Assembly (NCBI RefSeq): GCF_008386585.1
Contig: NZ_VUOB01000026.1
Coordinates: forward strand, 1 to 64,000
Origin: Solihabitans fulvus
GTDB taxonomy: Bacteria > Actinomycetota > Actinomycetes > Mycobacteriales > Pseudonocardiaceae
DNA: 64,000 bases
Reading direction: 5' to 3'
Part shown: positions 25,774 through 33,187 of the stretch, one piece after another
Position numbering within the stretch: the stretch's first letter is position 1
Layout of the letters: each line of letters begins with the position of its first letter
Notes under the pieces: model-generated
Told to the model about the DNA's origin: nothing
Seen by the model: only the letters and a program-made list of their open reading frames with translations
The model's database searches: none
Made by a program: the position numbers and the translations under genes

Positions 25774-26550
25774 ATGTCTGCCCGACTGAGACAGGTGCTC
25801 GACATCGGTGGACCGAACTCGGCGCTAACAGGAGCGTCGCTGTACATCCCAGCGGGACCGCACTTCGTATATAGCGATGCACCAGATCTCTTCCTGGAGC
25901 GTCGCGGACGCGGCCCGCTGTTCGTGGCCTGGGACACTAACCTGCTTCTCGACTACTTTCAATTTGGGTCGAGTTTGTGGCGGGGCGACCTGTCGACGGA
26001 TTCAATTGACGAGAAATACTGCGCAGAACTGGAGGGATTGCAGCTACTGCTCACCCTCTGGGTCATGCGCGACATTCGGTTCGTGATCCTTCCGCAGACG
26101 ATCAGCGATGCGAAGAAGAAGTTGTCCGCTGAGCGGAAGGGAAACCGGATCACCGCTTTTGAAGAGTTCGTGTCCGCACTTCGTTTGGTCGGCAGCGGTG
26201 TACCGGAGGATGATGCCCCTACGAACGACGGATTGTTGAGCCTGCCGGAGAAGGAACTTCAACGGGTGCTCATGGGCGTACCTGCTGGGTATGACCGGCT
26301 ACTGGTCGAGGCTGCCGTGAGATGCGGAGTTTACGTGTTCTTGAACAGAGACGCGAAGGTCTTGCGGAATCGCGATGCGTTCCGACCGTTTGGCCTGCTG
26401 ATCGGCAGTCCATTAGATCTGCTCGAGGAGCTGCTGGGATCCGGTGCGTTCCATTGCATGCTTGCGCCACAGTACGCGCAATGGCCGATGATGGACCAGA
26501 TGCGGGTCGGGCATCTGATCCGAGCACTGCCAGAGTTTCGGCCGTGGTGA
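25774..26550 (+). CDS. PIN-like domain protein, probably 5'-truncated by IS
   Basis: This 258-aa protein looks like a PIN-type nuclease. The first acidic residue lies in FVAWDTNLLLDYF (near residue 53), a middle helix follows (ILPQTISDAKKKLSAERKGN), and a late region, DRLLVEAAVRCGVYVFLNRD, supplies further Asp/Glu residues before AKVLRNRDAF. PIN domains cut RNA and occur in VapC toxins; this one is longer than VapC (about 130 aa). The ATG has no ribosome-binding site. The same frame stays open upstream with coding-like sequence (AEYTRLESWGVHLVNK) right up to the end of the IS at 25727, so the true N-terminus was probably lost to the insertion. GC is slightly lower than in the host genes. Confidence 0.6.
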   Translation: MSARLRQVLDIGGPNSALTGASLYIPAGPHFVYSDAPDLFLERRGRGPLFVAWDTNLLLDYFQFGSSLWRGDLSTDSIDEKYCAELEGLQLLLTLWVMRDIRFVILPQTISDAKKKLSAERKGNRITAFEEFVSALRLVGSGVPEDDAPTNDGLLSLPEKELQRVLMGVPAGYDRLLVEAAVRCGVYVFLNRDAKVLRNRDAFRPFGLLIGSPLDLLEELLGSGAFHCMLAPQYAQWPMMDQMRVGHLIRALPEFRPW

Positions 26551-26741
26551 CCGGGTCCATGTTCACGACGATGGTGCTGGTCGCGGCTCGTCGCCTGAAC
26601 GCTGGGGCATCGGTGAATACCAATCAACACAGCTGGTGCAGCCTGGAGCGCAGCGACCGCATGGCCAACTGACACATCGTTCACGGGCCTGAAAGATCCG
26701 CTTGTGATCGTCGTCAGGCTGTGGCGTTCGAACCTCCACCC

Positions 26742-26921
26742 TCATCGCGAATCACGCTGACGAGGTGTGGCGTCCGGCGCTCGGTGTGGCGCCCGGTCAG
26801 TAGAAGCTCGTCGAACCGCCATGCGCGCGACGAGTTCGCCGTACACGACGGCGATGATCACGGCGAGAATCGCCACCAAGACCACGTCGAGTCCGCAGAT
26901 GCACAATGCTCCGGCCGTCAT
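26742..26921 (-). CDS. Small single-TM protein (59 aa)
   Basis: This 59-aa protein starts MTAGALCICGLDVVLVAILA and has one membrane helix (about residues 11-33, VVLVAILAVIIAVVYGELV), followed by a basic, Arg/Pro-rich cytoplasmic-type tail. An AAGGAG box lies eight bases before the ATG and the frame has high GC3, whereas the overlapping frame on the same strand has poor GC3. These facts support a real gene. Upstream on the same strand lies a coding-like fragment without a start (see next entry). The function is unknown. Confidence 0.6.
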   Translation of the reverse strand: MTAGALCICGLDVVLVAILAVIIAVVYGELVARMAVRRASTDRAPHRAPDATPRQRDSR

Positions 26922-27261
26922 CCGTGCTGCTCCTTGCGTCGGCGAGCGCGCGAAGCTGCTCCGACAACATCGAGGAGAATTTCTCGACGCCCTGCGGGAG
27001 GAAGCCGATCAGCACCGGGCACGGACTGCCGGGCAGCGTGACGTAGATCAGGTCACCGTCGCCGAGGTGCGCCTCGATCGTTGGCAGGGATAAGGCCAGT
27101 GTCCGAGGTCCGACACACAGTCGGTTTCGCGCGGTCGTCCGTCCTCTGGGGAGGGTCCGTCCTGCGCCGGACTTCCCACTGTGCCACCGACTGTGACGCC
27201 GGCCTGATCCGGATGGCGGCCGAGATCGGCCGACCGTGTCGGACTGTGCTGAAATCACCGG
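26922..27261 (-). other. Coding-like fragment without a start
   Basis: Between about 26910 and 27110 a leftward frame has strong coding bias and reads LSLPTIEAHLGDGDLIYVTL, then GSPCPVLIGFLPQGVEKF and SMLSEQLRALADARS. No ATG or GTG in that frame precedes it, and beyond the ATG at 26921 the same frame loses GC3 bias, so the gene looks broken at both ends. The remaining bases to the lycopene cyclase start hold no gene. It may be a decayed small gene that was once coupled to the 59-aa protein. Confidence 0.4.
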
Positions 27262-28407
27262 ATGATCGAGGTGGCCGTCGTCGGCGGCGGTCCGGCGGGT
27301 TGGGCGCTGGCCGGCGCGTGCGCGCGGCGCGGGCTGCGCACCGCCCTGATCGACCCGCGTCCCCGGCGTCCGTGGCGGGCCACCTACGCCGCCTGGTCCG
27401 ACGAGCTGCCGGCGGGCACCCCGGCCAGTTCGCTGGCCGCCAGGATCGTCGCCAGCACCGAACACTCGCTGGACCGTCGCTACGCCGTGCTGGACAACGC
27501 GGCGCTGCTGGCGCAGCTGGACCACCCCGCGCTGCTGGTGCTCGCGGACCGGGTCGTCGGCGTCGAGCACGACCGGCGCGGCTCGACCGCGCGGCTGGCC
27601 GGCGGTCCGGACCTGTCCGCCTCGGTCGTCGTGCACTGCGGCGGCGCGCGGCGGGCCGAGGGCGGTGCTGAGCAGACCGCGTTCGGCGTGGTGCTGCCGG
27701 CGGCGGCCGCCGCGCCGCTGGTCTCCCCCGGCGAGGCGCTGGTGATGGACTGGCGGCCGAGCCCGGGACCGCTGGGGCGGTGGCCCACATTCCTGTACGG
27801 CGTGCCGCTGGCCGGCGACCGCGTGCTGCTGGAGGAGACCTCGCTGGCCCGGCGCCCCGGCCTGCCGCTCGGCGAGCTGCGGCGGCGGCTGACGGCCCGG
27901 CTCGCCGCGCACGGCGTCGACGCGCACGGGTTCAACGCGACCGCGCTGGCGCACGAACGGGTCCGCTTCACCGTGGACCCGCCGCTGCCCCGGCCGGGTC
28001 GAGTGCCGCGCTTCGGCGCGGCGGCGGCCATGGTGCACCCGGCGACGGGCTACGGCGTCGCCGCCGCGCTGCGCACCGCGCCGGCCGTCGCCGACGCGAT
28101 CGCCGCCGCGCTGCCGCGCGGGCCGGTCGCCGCGGCGCGGGCCGCGCACCGCGCGGTGTGGCCGCCGGCCGCCCGCACCGTGCACCGCCTGCGGCGCCGG
28201 GGGCTCGCCGCGCTGCTCGCCCTGCCGCCCGAGGACGTCGCCGAGTTCTTCGAGCTGTTCTTCACGCTGCCGGAGCGGCGGCAGCGGGCCTACCTCTCCG
28301 ACCGGCTCGACGTCGCCGGCACGGTCGGCGCGATGGTGGCGGTGTTCCGCTCGGCCGGGTGGTCAGTGCGGGCCGAACTGGCCCGCCACACGCTCACCGC
28401 GCGCTGA
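27262..28407 (+). CDS. Lycopene cyclase (CrtY/CrtL type)
   Basis: This 381-aa flavoprotein has an N-terminal Rossmann dinucleotide motif (VAVVGGGPAGWALAGACARR), the cyclase signature DWRP with FLYGVPLAGDRVLLEETSLA, and a conserved VHPATGYGVAAALRTAPAVA near residue 255. The family folds acyclic lycopene ends into beta-rings at the membrane. It stands alone: no crtE, crtB or crtI gene is next to it, unlike usual carotenoid clusters. The ATG is chosen because the FAD motif begins six residues later. It may complete a pathway encoded elsewhere or act on another polyene. The family call is firm; the exact ring type is not. Confidence 0.85.
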   Translation: MIEVAVVGGGPAGWALAGACARRGLRTALIDPRPRRPWRATYAAWSDELPAGTPASSLAARIVASTEHSLDRRYAVLDNAALLAQLDHPALLVLADRVVGVEHDRRGSTARLAGGPDLSASVVVHCGGARRAEGGAEQTAFGVVLPAAAAAPLVSPGEALVMDWRPSPGPLGRWPTFLYGVPLAGDRVLLEETSLARRPGLPLGELRRRLTARLAAHGVDAHGFNATALAHERVRFTVDPPLPRPGRVPRFGAAAAMVHPATGYGVAAALRTAPAVADAIAAALPRGPVAAARAAHRAVWPPAARTVHRLRRRGLAALLALPPEDVAEFFELFFTLPERRQRAYLSDRLDVAGTVGAMVAVFRSAGWSVRAELARHTLTAR

Positions 28408-28545
28408 CCGGAGCCTGGCAGCAACCGGGTGAACCGGACCCACCGCGTATCGGCCCAATTACCGTTGGTAGCGCGGAAAAGGGGAATAGCCCAAGCAGAA
28501 GGGCATGGTCTATGCCGCCGAACCGGTGATTCCCCGCACCGCCCC

Positions 28546-30318
28546 ATGAACACCTGGTTAAACCCCTCGGCACAGGGGTACCCGGGCGGGCACGATCGTG
28601 CCGTGCCTGCGTTGTTGGACGACGTCCGCTTCGCCTTCCAACCGCTGTTCAACCTCCACACCGGGGGCATTGTGGCGGTCGAGGCCTTGGCGCGACCGCA
28701 CAAGGGCAGCGTTGCTGACCTGCTGCGCGCCGCGCACCGAGCTGGGCGGCTCAGCGAGACCGATGTCGCGCTCGCCGCCCACGCGACCTACTACGCGGCG
28801 GAACACGAGAACGTGTTGCCGCTGCACCTGAACCTGCTCGCGCTGACCGCTGCGGCCCCGGCCGCGACACTGGAACCGTTGCACTGCGCGCTGCGCGAGA
28901 CCGGGCGTCGCGCGCGCGACGTCGTGTTGGAGATCGGCACGCCCTTCTCCAGGGTCCGCAGGAGCGAACTGCTCGATGGGTTCGACCGGTTGCGCGGCAA
29001 CGGGTTCCGCATCGGGCTGGACGGGGTCGGCGACGGCGACCCGCCGCTGACCGTGCTGACCCAGACCTCGCCGGAGATCGTCAAGCTGGACCGCCAGGTG
29101 GTGGCCGGCCTGCCCGACGACGCGGCCAGCGCCGCGCTGGTCGAGGCGCTGGTGCACCTCACTGAGCGCACCGGCGCGCAACTGGTCGCCGAGGGCGTCG
29201 AGACCGAGGCCCAGCTGTCCGCGCTGCGCAGGCTCGGGGTGCGACTCGCCCAGGGCAACCTGCTCGCCCCCGCCTCGCGGCGGCCGCTGGTCACCAGCAC
29301 GATCGCGCCGATCATCACCGAGCTCGGCGAGCCGCAGGCGCCGACGCCGGCCCGCGAGGCCGCCGGCGCGCGGATCACCGATTTCCTCCATCCCGCAACG
29401 ACTCTGCCCGAGCACGCCACCGCGGACGAGGTGCGCGCGGTGCTGGCCAGCCAGCCTGCCGTCACCGGTGTCGTGCTGGTCGACGAGATCGGCCGGCCGC
29501 AGTGGTCGGTGGACCGCAACAGGTTCCTGCTCGCGGTGACCGGGCCGTACGGGCACGCGCTGCACGCCAACCGGGAGGCCAGCAGGTTGGCCGACGAGCC
29601 GCACACCATCGGCACCGAGGCGACGGCCATCGAGCTGCTCGGCATGGTCGCCTCGGCGGATCGGCAGCGCACCAACGACGATCTGGTCGTGGTGGACGAG
29701 GCCGAACGGTGCCTCGGGGTCGTCCGGGTGGCCGACGTGGTGCGCGGCATCGCCGAGATGAAGGTGGAACAGGCCGCCGCGCTGAGCCCGCTGACCCGGT
29801 TGCCCGGCAGCGACTCGATCGCGCGGGAGGTCGACCGCAGGATCAGGGCGCGGGAGATCCACGCGGTATCGTGGCTGGACGTGGACAGCTTCAAGCGGGT
29901 CAACGACACCGTCGGGTTCGCCGCGGGCGACGACCTGATCCGCGCGATCGGCCGGTGCCTCGCGGACACGGCGGGCACGCTGCGGGGCGTGCAGGTCGGA
30001 CACGTCGGCGGGGACGACTTCCTGGTGGTGTCCGGGCTGGACGAGATCGTGCCGATGGCGTCCGCGATCCTCGACGTGCCCAGGGACGCGGAGGGCATGC
30101 CGGTGACGCTGTCGCTGGCCACGCTGGTGTGCGCGGCCGGGTCCGTGCGCTCCTACCGGGACGTGTCGCGGCTGCTCGCGCCGCTGAAGGAACAGGCCAA
30201 GTCGTTGCAGGGGTGCAGCTGGGTGCTCGGCAGGCCCGACACCGACCGGGTCGACGTGCTGCGCGGGCAACCCGCGATGGGCCCGCCCGAGCACCCTCGT
30301 CACCGCGCGGTGAGCTGA
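28546..30318 (+). CDS. EAL-CBS-GGDEF cyclic-di-GMP signalling protein
   Basis: This protein of about 590 aa has a reversed order: an EAL phosphodiesterase domain first (FQPLFNLHTGGIVAVEALAR, then LVAEGVETEAQLSALRRLG), then a CBS pair (LPEHATADEVRAVLASQPAV and DLVVVDEAERCLGVVRVADV), then a GGDEF domain (LTRLPGSDSIAREV, HAVSWLDVDSFKRVNDTVGF, and VGGDDFLVVS). The GGDDF active loop and the EAL motif are intact, so both synthesis and breakdown of c-di-GMP are possible. There is no membrane segment, so it is probably cytoplasmic and regulated by nucleotides bound at CBS. ATG 28546 and GTG 28603 are both possible starts; the domain begins after the second. Confidence 0.88.
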   Translation: MNTWLNPSAQGYPGGHDRAVPALLDDVRFAFQPLFNLHTGGIVAVEALARPHKGSVADLLRAAHRAGRLSETDVALAAHATYYAAEHENVLPLHLNLLALTAAAPAATLEPLHCALRETGRRARDVVLEIGTPFSRVRRSELLDGFDRLRGNGFRIGLDGVGDGDPPLTVLTQTSPEIVKLDRQVVAGLPDDAASAALVEALVHLTERTGAQLVAEGVETEAQLSALRRLGVRLAQGNLLAPASRRPLVTSTIAPIITELGEPQAPTPAREAAGARITDFLHPATTLPEHATADEVRAVLASQPAVTGVVLVDEIGRPQWSVDRNRFLLAVTGPYGHALHANREASRLADEPHTIGTEATAIELLGMVASADRQRTNDDLVVVDEAERCLGVVRVADVVRGIAEMKVEQAAALSPLTRLPGSDSIAREVDRRIRAREIHAVSWLDVDSFKRVNDTVGFAAGDDLIRAIGRCLADTAGTLRGVQVGHVGGDDFLVVSGLDEIVPMASAILDVPRDAEGMPVTLSLATLVCAAGSVRSYRDVSRLLAPLKEQAKSLQGCSWVLGRPDTDRVDVLRGQPAMGPPEHPRHRAVS

Positions 30319-30552
30319 CGACTCCTGAATCGAGCCCGAACCACACCTTTGGCCCGCGCAGTTCCACCCAACGCACCATGCGCCGGACCATGATTACTCC
30401 TAGCATTCCCAGGGCTACATAGCGCACATGGCATAACGGCTGACGGGCACGAACCCGCTGTCGGCTGCGCCCTCCGCGAGCGCATCAGCACACCGTCGAG
30501 GGCGACACCGACCGCAGGAGTCCGCCCGACCAACGCTGGTGAGGAGCACACC

Positions 30553-31698
30553 GTGAGCGAGGCGGAGGTCGCCAACGTTGGACGCCCGTTACCGCAGCCG
30601 AGGCCGTCCTCCGACGACCAGCTCTCGATCGGCGTCGAGGAGGAGTTCCTGTTGGTGGACCCGGACACCAGGAACATCACCCCGGTCGCGCCGTCCGTGC
30701 TGGCCGCGGCGGGCGAACGGATCTTCGGGCTACAGCCCGAGATCACCACGTTCCAGGTGGAGACCGCGACACCCGTCTGCCGCACCATGAGCGAGCTGCG
30801 CGAGCACCTGGTCCTGTCGCGCCGCACGCTCGCCGGGGTGGCGGGCGAACAGGGCGCGCGGCTGGTCGCCTCCGGCACGCCGGTGCTCGGCAGGGTCCGG
30901 CCGGCGCCGTTGACCCCGAACCCGCGCTACGAGCGGATGGCCGAGGTGTACGGCACGCTCGCCGGCGGCATGATCATCTGCGGCTGCCACGTGCACATCG
31001 GCGTGCCGGACGACGACACCGGGGTGCGGATCAGCAACCACCTGCGGGCCTGGCTGCCGACGCTGCTGGCGATCAGCGTGAACTCGCCGTTCTGGGGCGA
31101 GCACGACACCGGCTACGCGAGCTGGCGCTACCTGGTGTGGGCGCGCTGGCCCTCGGCCGGGCCGCCGCCGTGGTTCGACTCGGCCGAGGACTACCACGCC
31201 GCGCTCGGCTCACTGCTGGACAGCGGCGCGGCGATGGATCGCGGAATGCTCTACTGGGACGTCCGGCTCTCCGCCAACCACCCCACCGTCGAGCTGCGGG
31301 TCTGCGACGTCGCCGGCACGGTCGACGAGGCCGTGCTGATCGCGGCGCTCGGCAGGGCGATCGCCGGGATGGCGCTGTTCGGCACGGAGGCCGCGGCCGC
31401 GCCGCCCCCGCACGTGCTGCGCGCGGCGCTGTGGCGCTCGGCCAAGGACGGGCTGGAGGGCGCGGGCGTCGACCCGCGCACCGGCAAGCTGGTGCCGGCG
31501 GCCGCGCTGGTCAAGCACCTGATGACCTGGGCGCGCCCCGCGCTGGAGGCGAGCGGCGACTTCGAGCTGGTCTCGTCGTCGGTCGACCGGATGCTGATGG
31601 ACGGGTCCGCCGCGCAGCGGCAGCGCAACGCGTTCCGGACGCGCGGACGCCTCTCGGACGTGGTTGACCTGCTGACCGCGCAGACCGCAGGCGAGTGA
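30553..31698 (+). CDS. YbdK-type carboxylate-amine ligase (glutamate-cysteine ligase 2 family)
   Basis: This 381-aa protein is of the GCS2 family. The N-terminal motif SIGVEEEFLLVDPDT carries the metal/ATP-binding glutamates. Other family features are FQVETATPVCRTMSELREHL, GTPVLGRVRP, CGCHVHIGVPD and LSANHPTVELRVCDVAGTVD. The enzyme ligates glutamate to cysteine or a related amine using ATP; actinobacterial members are often annotated as weak glutamate-cysteine ligases. It starts with GTG after GAGGAG. It ends just before a terminator hairpin and a tandem repeat array that belongs to the convergent regulator gene. It seems monocistronic. Confidence 0.9.
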   Translation: MSEAEVANVGRPLPQPRPSSDDQLSIGVEEEFLLVDPDTRNITPVAPSVLAAAGERIFGLQPEITTFQVETATPVCRTMSELREHLVLSRRTLAGVAGEQGARLVASGTPVLGRVRPAPLTPNPRYERMAEVYGTLAGGMIICGCHVHIGVPDDDTGVRISNHLRAWLPTLLAISVNSPFWGEHDTGYASWRYLVWARWPSAGPPPWFDSAEDYHAALGSLLDSGAAMDRGMLYWDVRLSANHPTVELRVCDVAGTVDEAVLIAALGRAIAGMALFGTEAAAAPPPHVLRAALWRSAKDGLEGAGVDPRTGKLVPAAALVKHLMTWARPALEASGDFELVSSSVDRMLMDGSAAQRQRNAFRTRGRLSDVVDLLTAQTAGE

Positions 31699-31700
31699 CC

Positions 31701-31735
31701 CCCGCCGGCTGGCGCGGGTGACTCTCGCCGGCGGG
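31701..31735 (+). terminator. Terminator hairpin after YbdK gene
   Basis: The arms 31701-31709 (CCCGCCGGC) and 31727-31735 pair perfectly over 9 bp, starting three bases after the stop codon. The loop is 17 nt. Confidence 0.6.
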
Positions 31736-31743
31736 CGCGGTTA

Positions 31744-31863
31744 GAGCAGGCGCGGTTAGAGCAGGCGCCATCAGAGCAGGCCCAGTCAGAGCAGGCGCGG
31801 TTAGAGCAGGCGCGGTTAGAGCAGGCGCGGTTAGAGCAGGCGCCATCAGAGCAGGCCCAGTCA
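31744..31863 (-). repeat. 15-bp tandem repeat array at 3' end of LuxR gene
   Basis: Eight complete 15-bp units follow one another, each starting GAGCAGG on the + strand. There are three variants: A (GAGCAGGCGCGGTTA), B (GAGCAGGCGCCATCA) and C (GAGCAGGCCCAGTCA), in the order A B C A A A B C, with a degenerate unit on either side. Read on the minus strand, each unit is four codons plus an in-frame stop: LGLL-stop, WRLL-stop or PRLL-stop. The first unit contains the regulator's own stop. The array therefore copies the last codons of the gene again and again. Confidence 0.92.
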
Positions 31864-32832
31864 GAGCAGGCCCAGCTGCGCGGCCCGCACACCGGCCTGA
31901 AACCGGCTCCGCGCGTCCAACCCGGCCATCGCCGACGCGACGTCGTTGCGGACAGTGCGAACGCTCACGCCGATCCGGTTGGCTACCGCGTCGTCGGTCA
32001 GGCCCTCGGCGAGCAGCCGCAGCACCACCTCGTACCGCTGCCGTGGCACGTCGATCCTGGCCTGCCTGGCCACCTCGCCGACCTCGACGCTGGTGGCCCA
32101 CAGCCCGGACGCCAGCTTGCGCAGCGACTCGACCGCGCGCGCCCCGCGCAGCACCCTTGGCGCCTCGATGTCGTCGAGCAGCACGGCGACCGTCCCGTCC
32201 ATCACCACCGCCCTGGTCGGCACCACCTGCGCCGCCCGAGGCGCGCAGCCGCGCTGACCGAGCCACCGCGCGTGCGCCAGCACCGGCGGGGCCATGGTGA
32301 ACTCGGCGCACCAGATCGCCCGGAACGACGCGCCGCGCCGCAGCACCGCCTCGGCGACCTGGGTGGCGAACTCGAACGACCCAGGCACGTAGGTCGGCAC
32401 CAGCATGGTGACCTCGTGCATCACCCCGGCGACCAGGCGCTCGACCACGGCGGCGACCTCGTCCAGCCCGCCGGGATGGCGGTGCTCCCCCGACCACTCG
32501 GCGGCCCGCTCGTGCCAGGTGACGAACCGCTCGACGGCGGCGGCCTTCGGCACGCAGGTGCCCGCGGTGGGGCCCCGCATCCGCTTGGCGGCCAACGCCG
32601 GCAGCGCGACGCACGGCTCGACGGCCCTGATCGCGTCCGGGTCGTCGGCCGAGCTGACCACGAAGCCCTCGGCCCGCAGGGCGCCAACCACGTCGCGGGT
32701 GCCGCCGTCGTCCCAGCCCAGCTCGCGGACCAGGTCCGAAAGGCGCCACCTCGGGCGGCGCAGCATCGTCCGGTAGACCAGATCCGGCTGGACGCCGAGA
32801 CCGAGCTCCAAACCGTTCACACTGTCCGACAT
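31861..32832 (-). CDS. LuxR-family HTH transcriptional regulator
   Basis: This 323-aa protein has an N-terminal winged-helix-like segment (LVYRTMLRRPRWRLSDLVRE), a central sensor region with several conserved Trp and Cys (VTWHERAAEWSGEHRHPGGL, VTMLVPTYVPGSFEFATQVA) and a C-terminal LuxR/GerE helix-turn-helix: YEVVLRLLAEGLTDDAVANR then IGVSVRTVRNDVASAM. This arrangement occurs in actinomycete LuxR-type regulators without a receiver domain. The ATG at 32832 follows GGGGGC; the frame could begin at a TTG 12 codons earlier. The protein ends LGLL and its stop lies in the first unit of a 15-bp repeat array. The target is unknown. Confidence 0.85.
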   Translation of the reverse strand: MSDSVNGLELGLGVQPDLVYRTMLRRPRWRLSDLVRELGWDDGGTRDVVGALRAEGFVVSSADDPDAIRAVEPCVALPALAAKRMRGPTAGTCVPKAAAVERFVTWHERAAEWSGEHRHPGGLDEVAAVVERLVAGVMHEVTMLVPTYVPGSFEFATQVAEAVLRRGASFRAIWCAEFTMAPPVLAHARWLGQRGCAPRAAQVVPTRAVVMDGTVAVLLDDIEAPRVLRGARAVESLRKLASGLWATSVEVGEVARQARIDVPRQRYEVVLRLLAEGLTDDAVANRIGVSVRTVRNDVASAMAGLDARSRFQAGVRAAQLGLL

Positions 32833-33187
32833 CGCCTGCCCCCAGAGCAGCTCGACTGTGCGTCGCAAGTTGGCTGGCTGCCAGCCGCACGAACCCGGTT
32901 ACTTGAGTCATGGCAAAATAACCGATGTAACAGCGACAGAACAAGACCCGCCATCACTCGAGTCAATACCCGTTACCAACTGGCACCGGCCGCTACGCGA
33001 GGTCACGATCGGTCGGCCAGGCATGCGGACAGGAGGCGGTCAAATCGCCCGAACGGCGCTAGCCGACGCGCGGCGGCGAACGTTCACTCGACGTTTCTGG
33101 CCCGTCCGGTGACGCGCGCGGGATGACTTGACCTCAGGCGAATGGGCTCGATCGGACGTTACTGGAGAAAAGTTGTGGCCGCGACCG
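32833..33187. other. Intergenic region upstream of LuxR-type gene
   Basis: This 355-base region holds no convincing gene. It contains an imperfect inverted repeat, CGGTTACTTG at 32896-32905 and CAAAATAACCG at 32914-32924, about 65-90 bases upstream of the regulator start. This is a plausible autoregulatory operator. A TTGACT hexamer on the minus strand further upstream could be a -35 box. The rest has no visible structure. Confidence 0.35.

Noticed and set aside
26797..28185. A 462-codon leftward frame opposite the lycopene cyclase
   Set aside because: Most of it is shadow. Only the last part (about 26910-27110) has coding bias, and that is reported as a fragment without a start.
31744..31863. 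Possible CRISPR array
   Set aside because: The units are adjacent 15-bp copies without unique spacers, and no cas gene is near. It is a plain tandem repeat.
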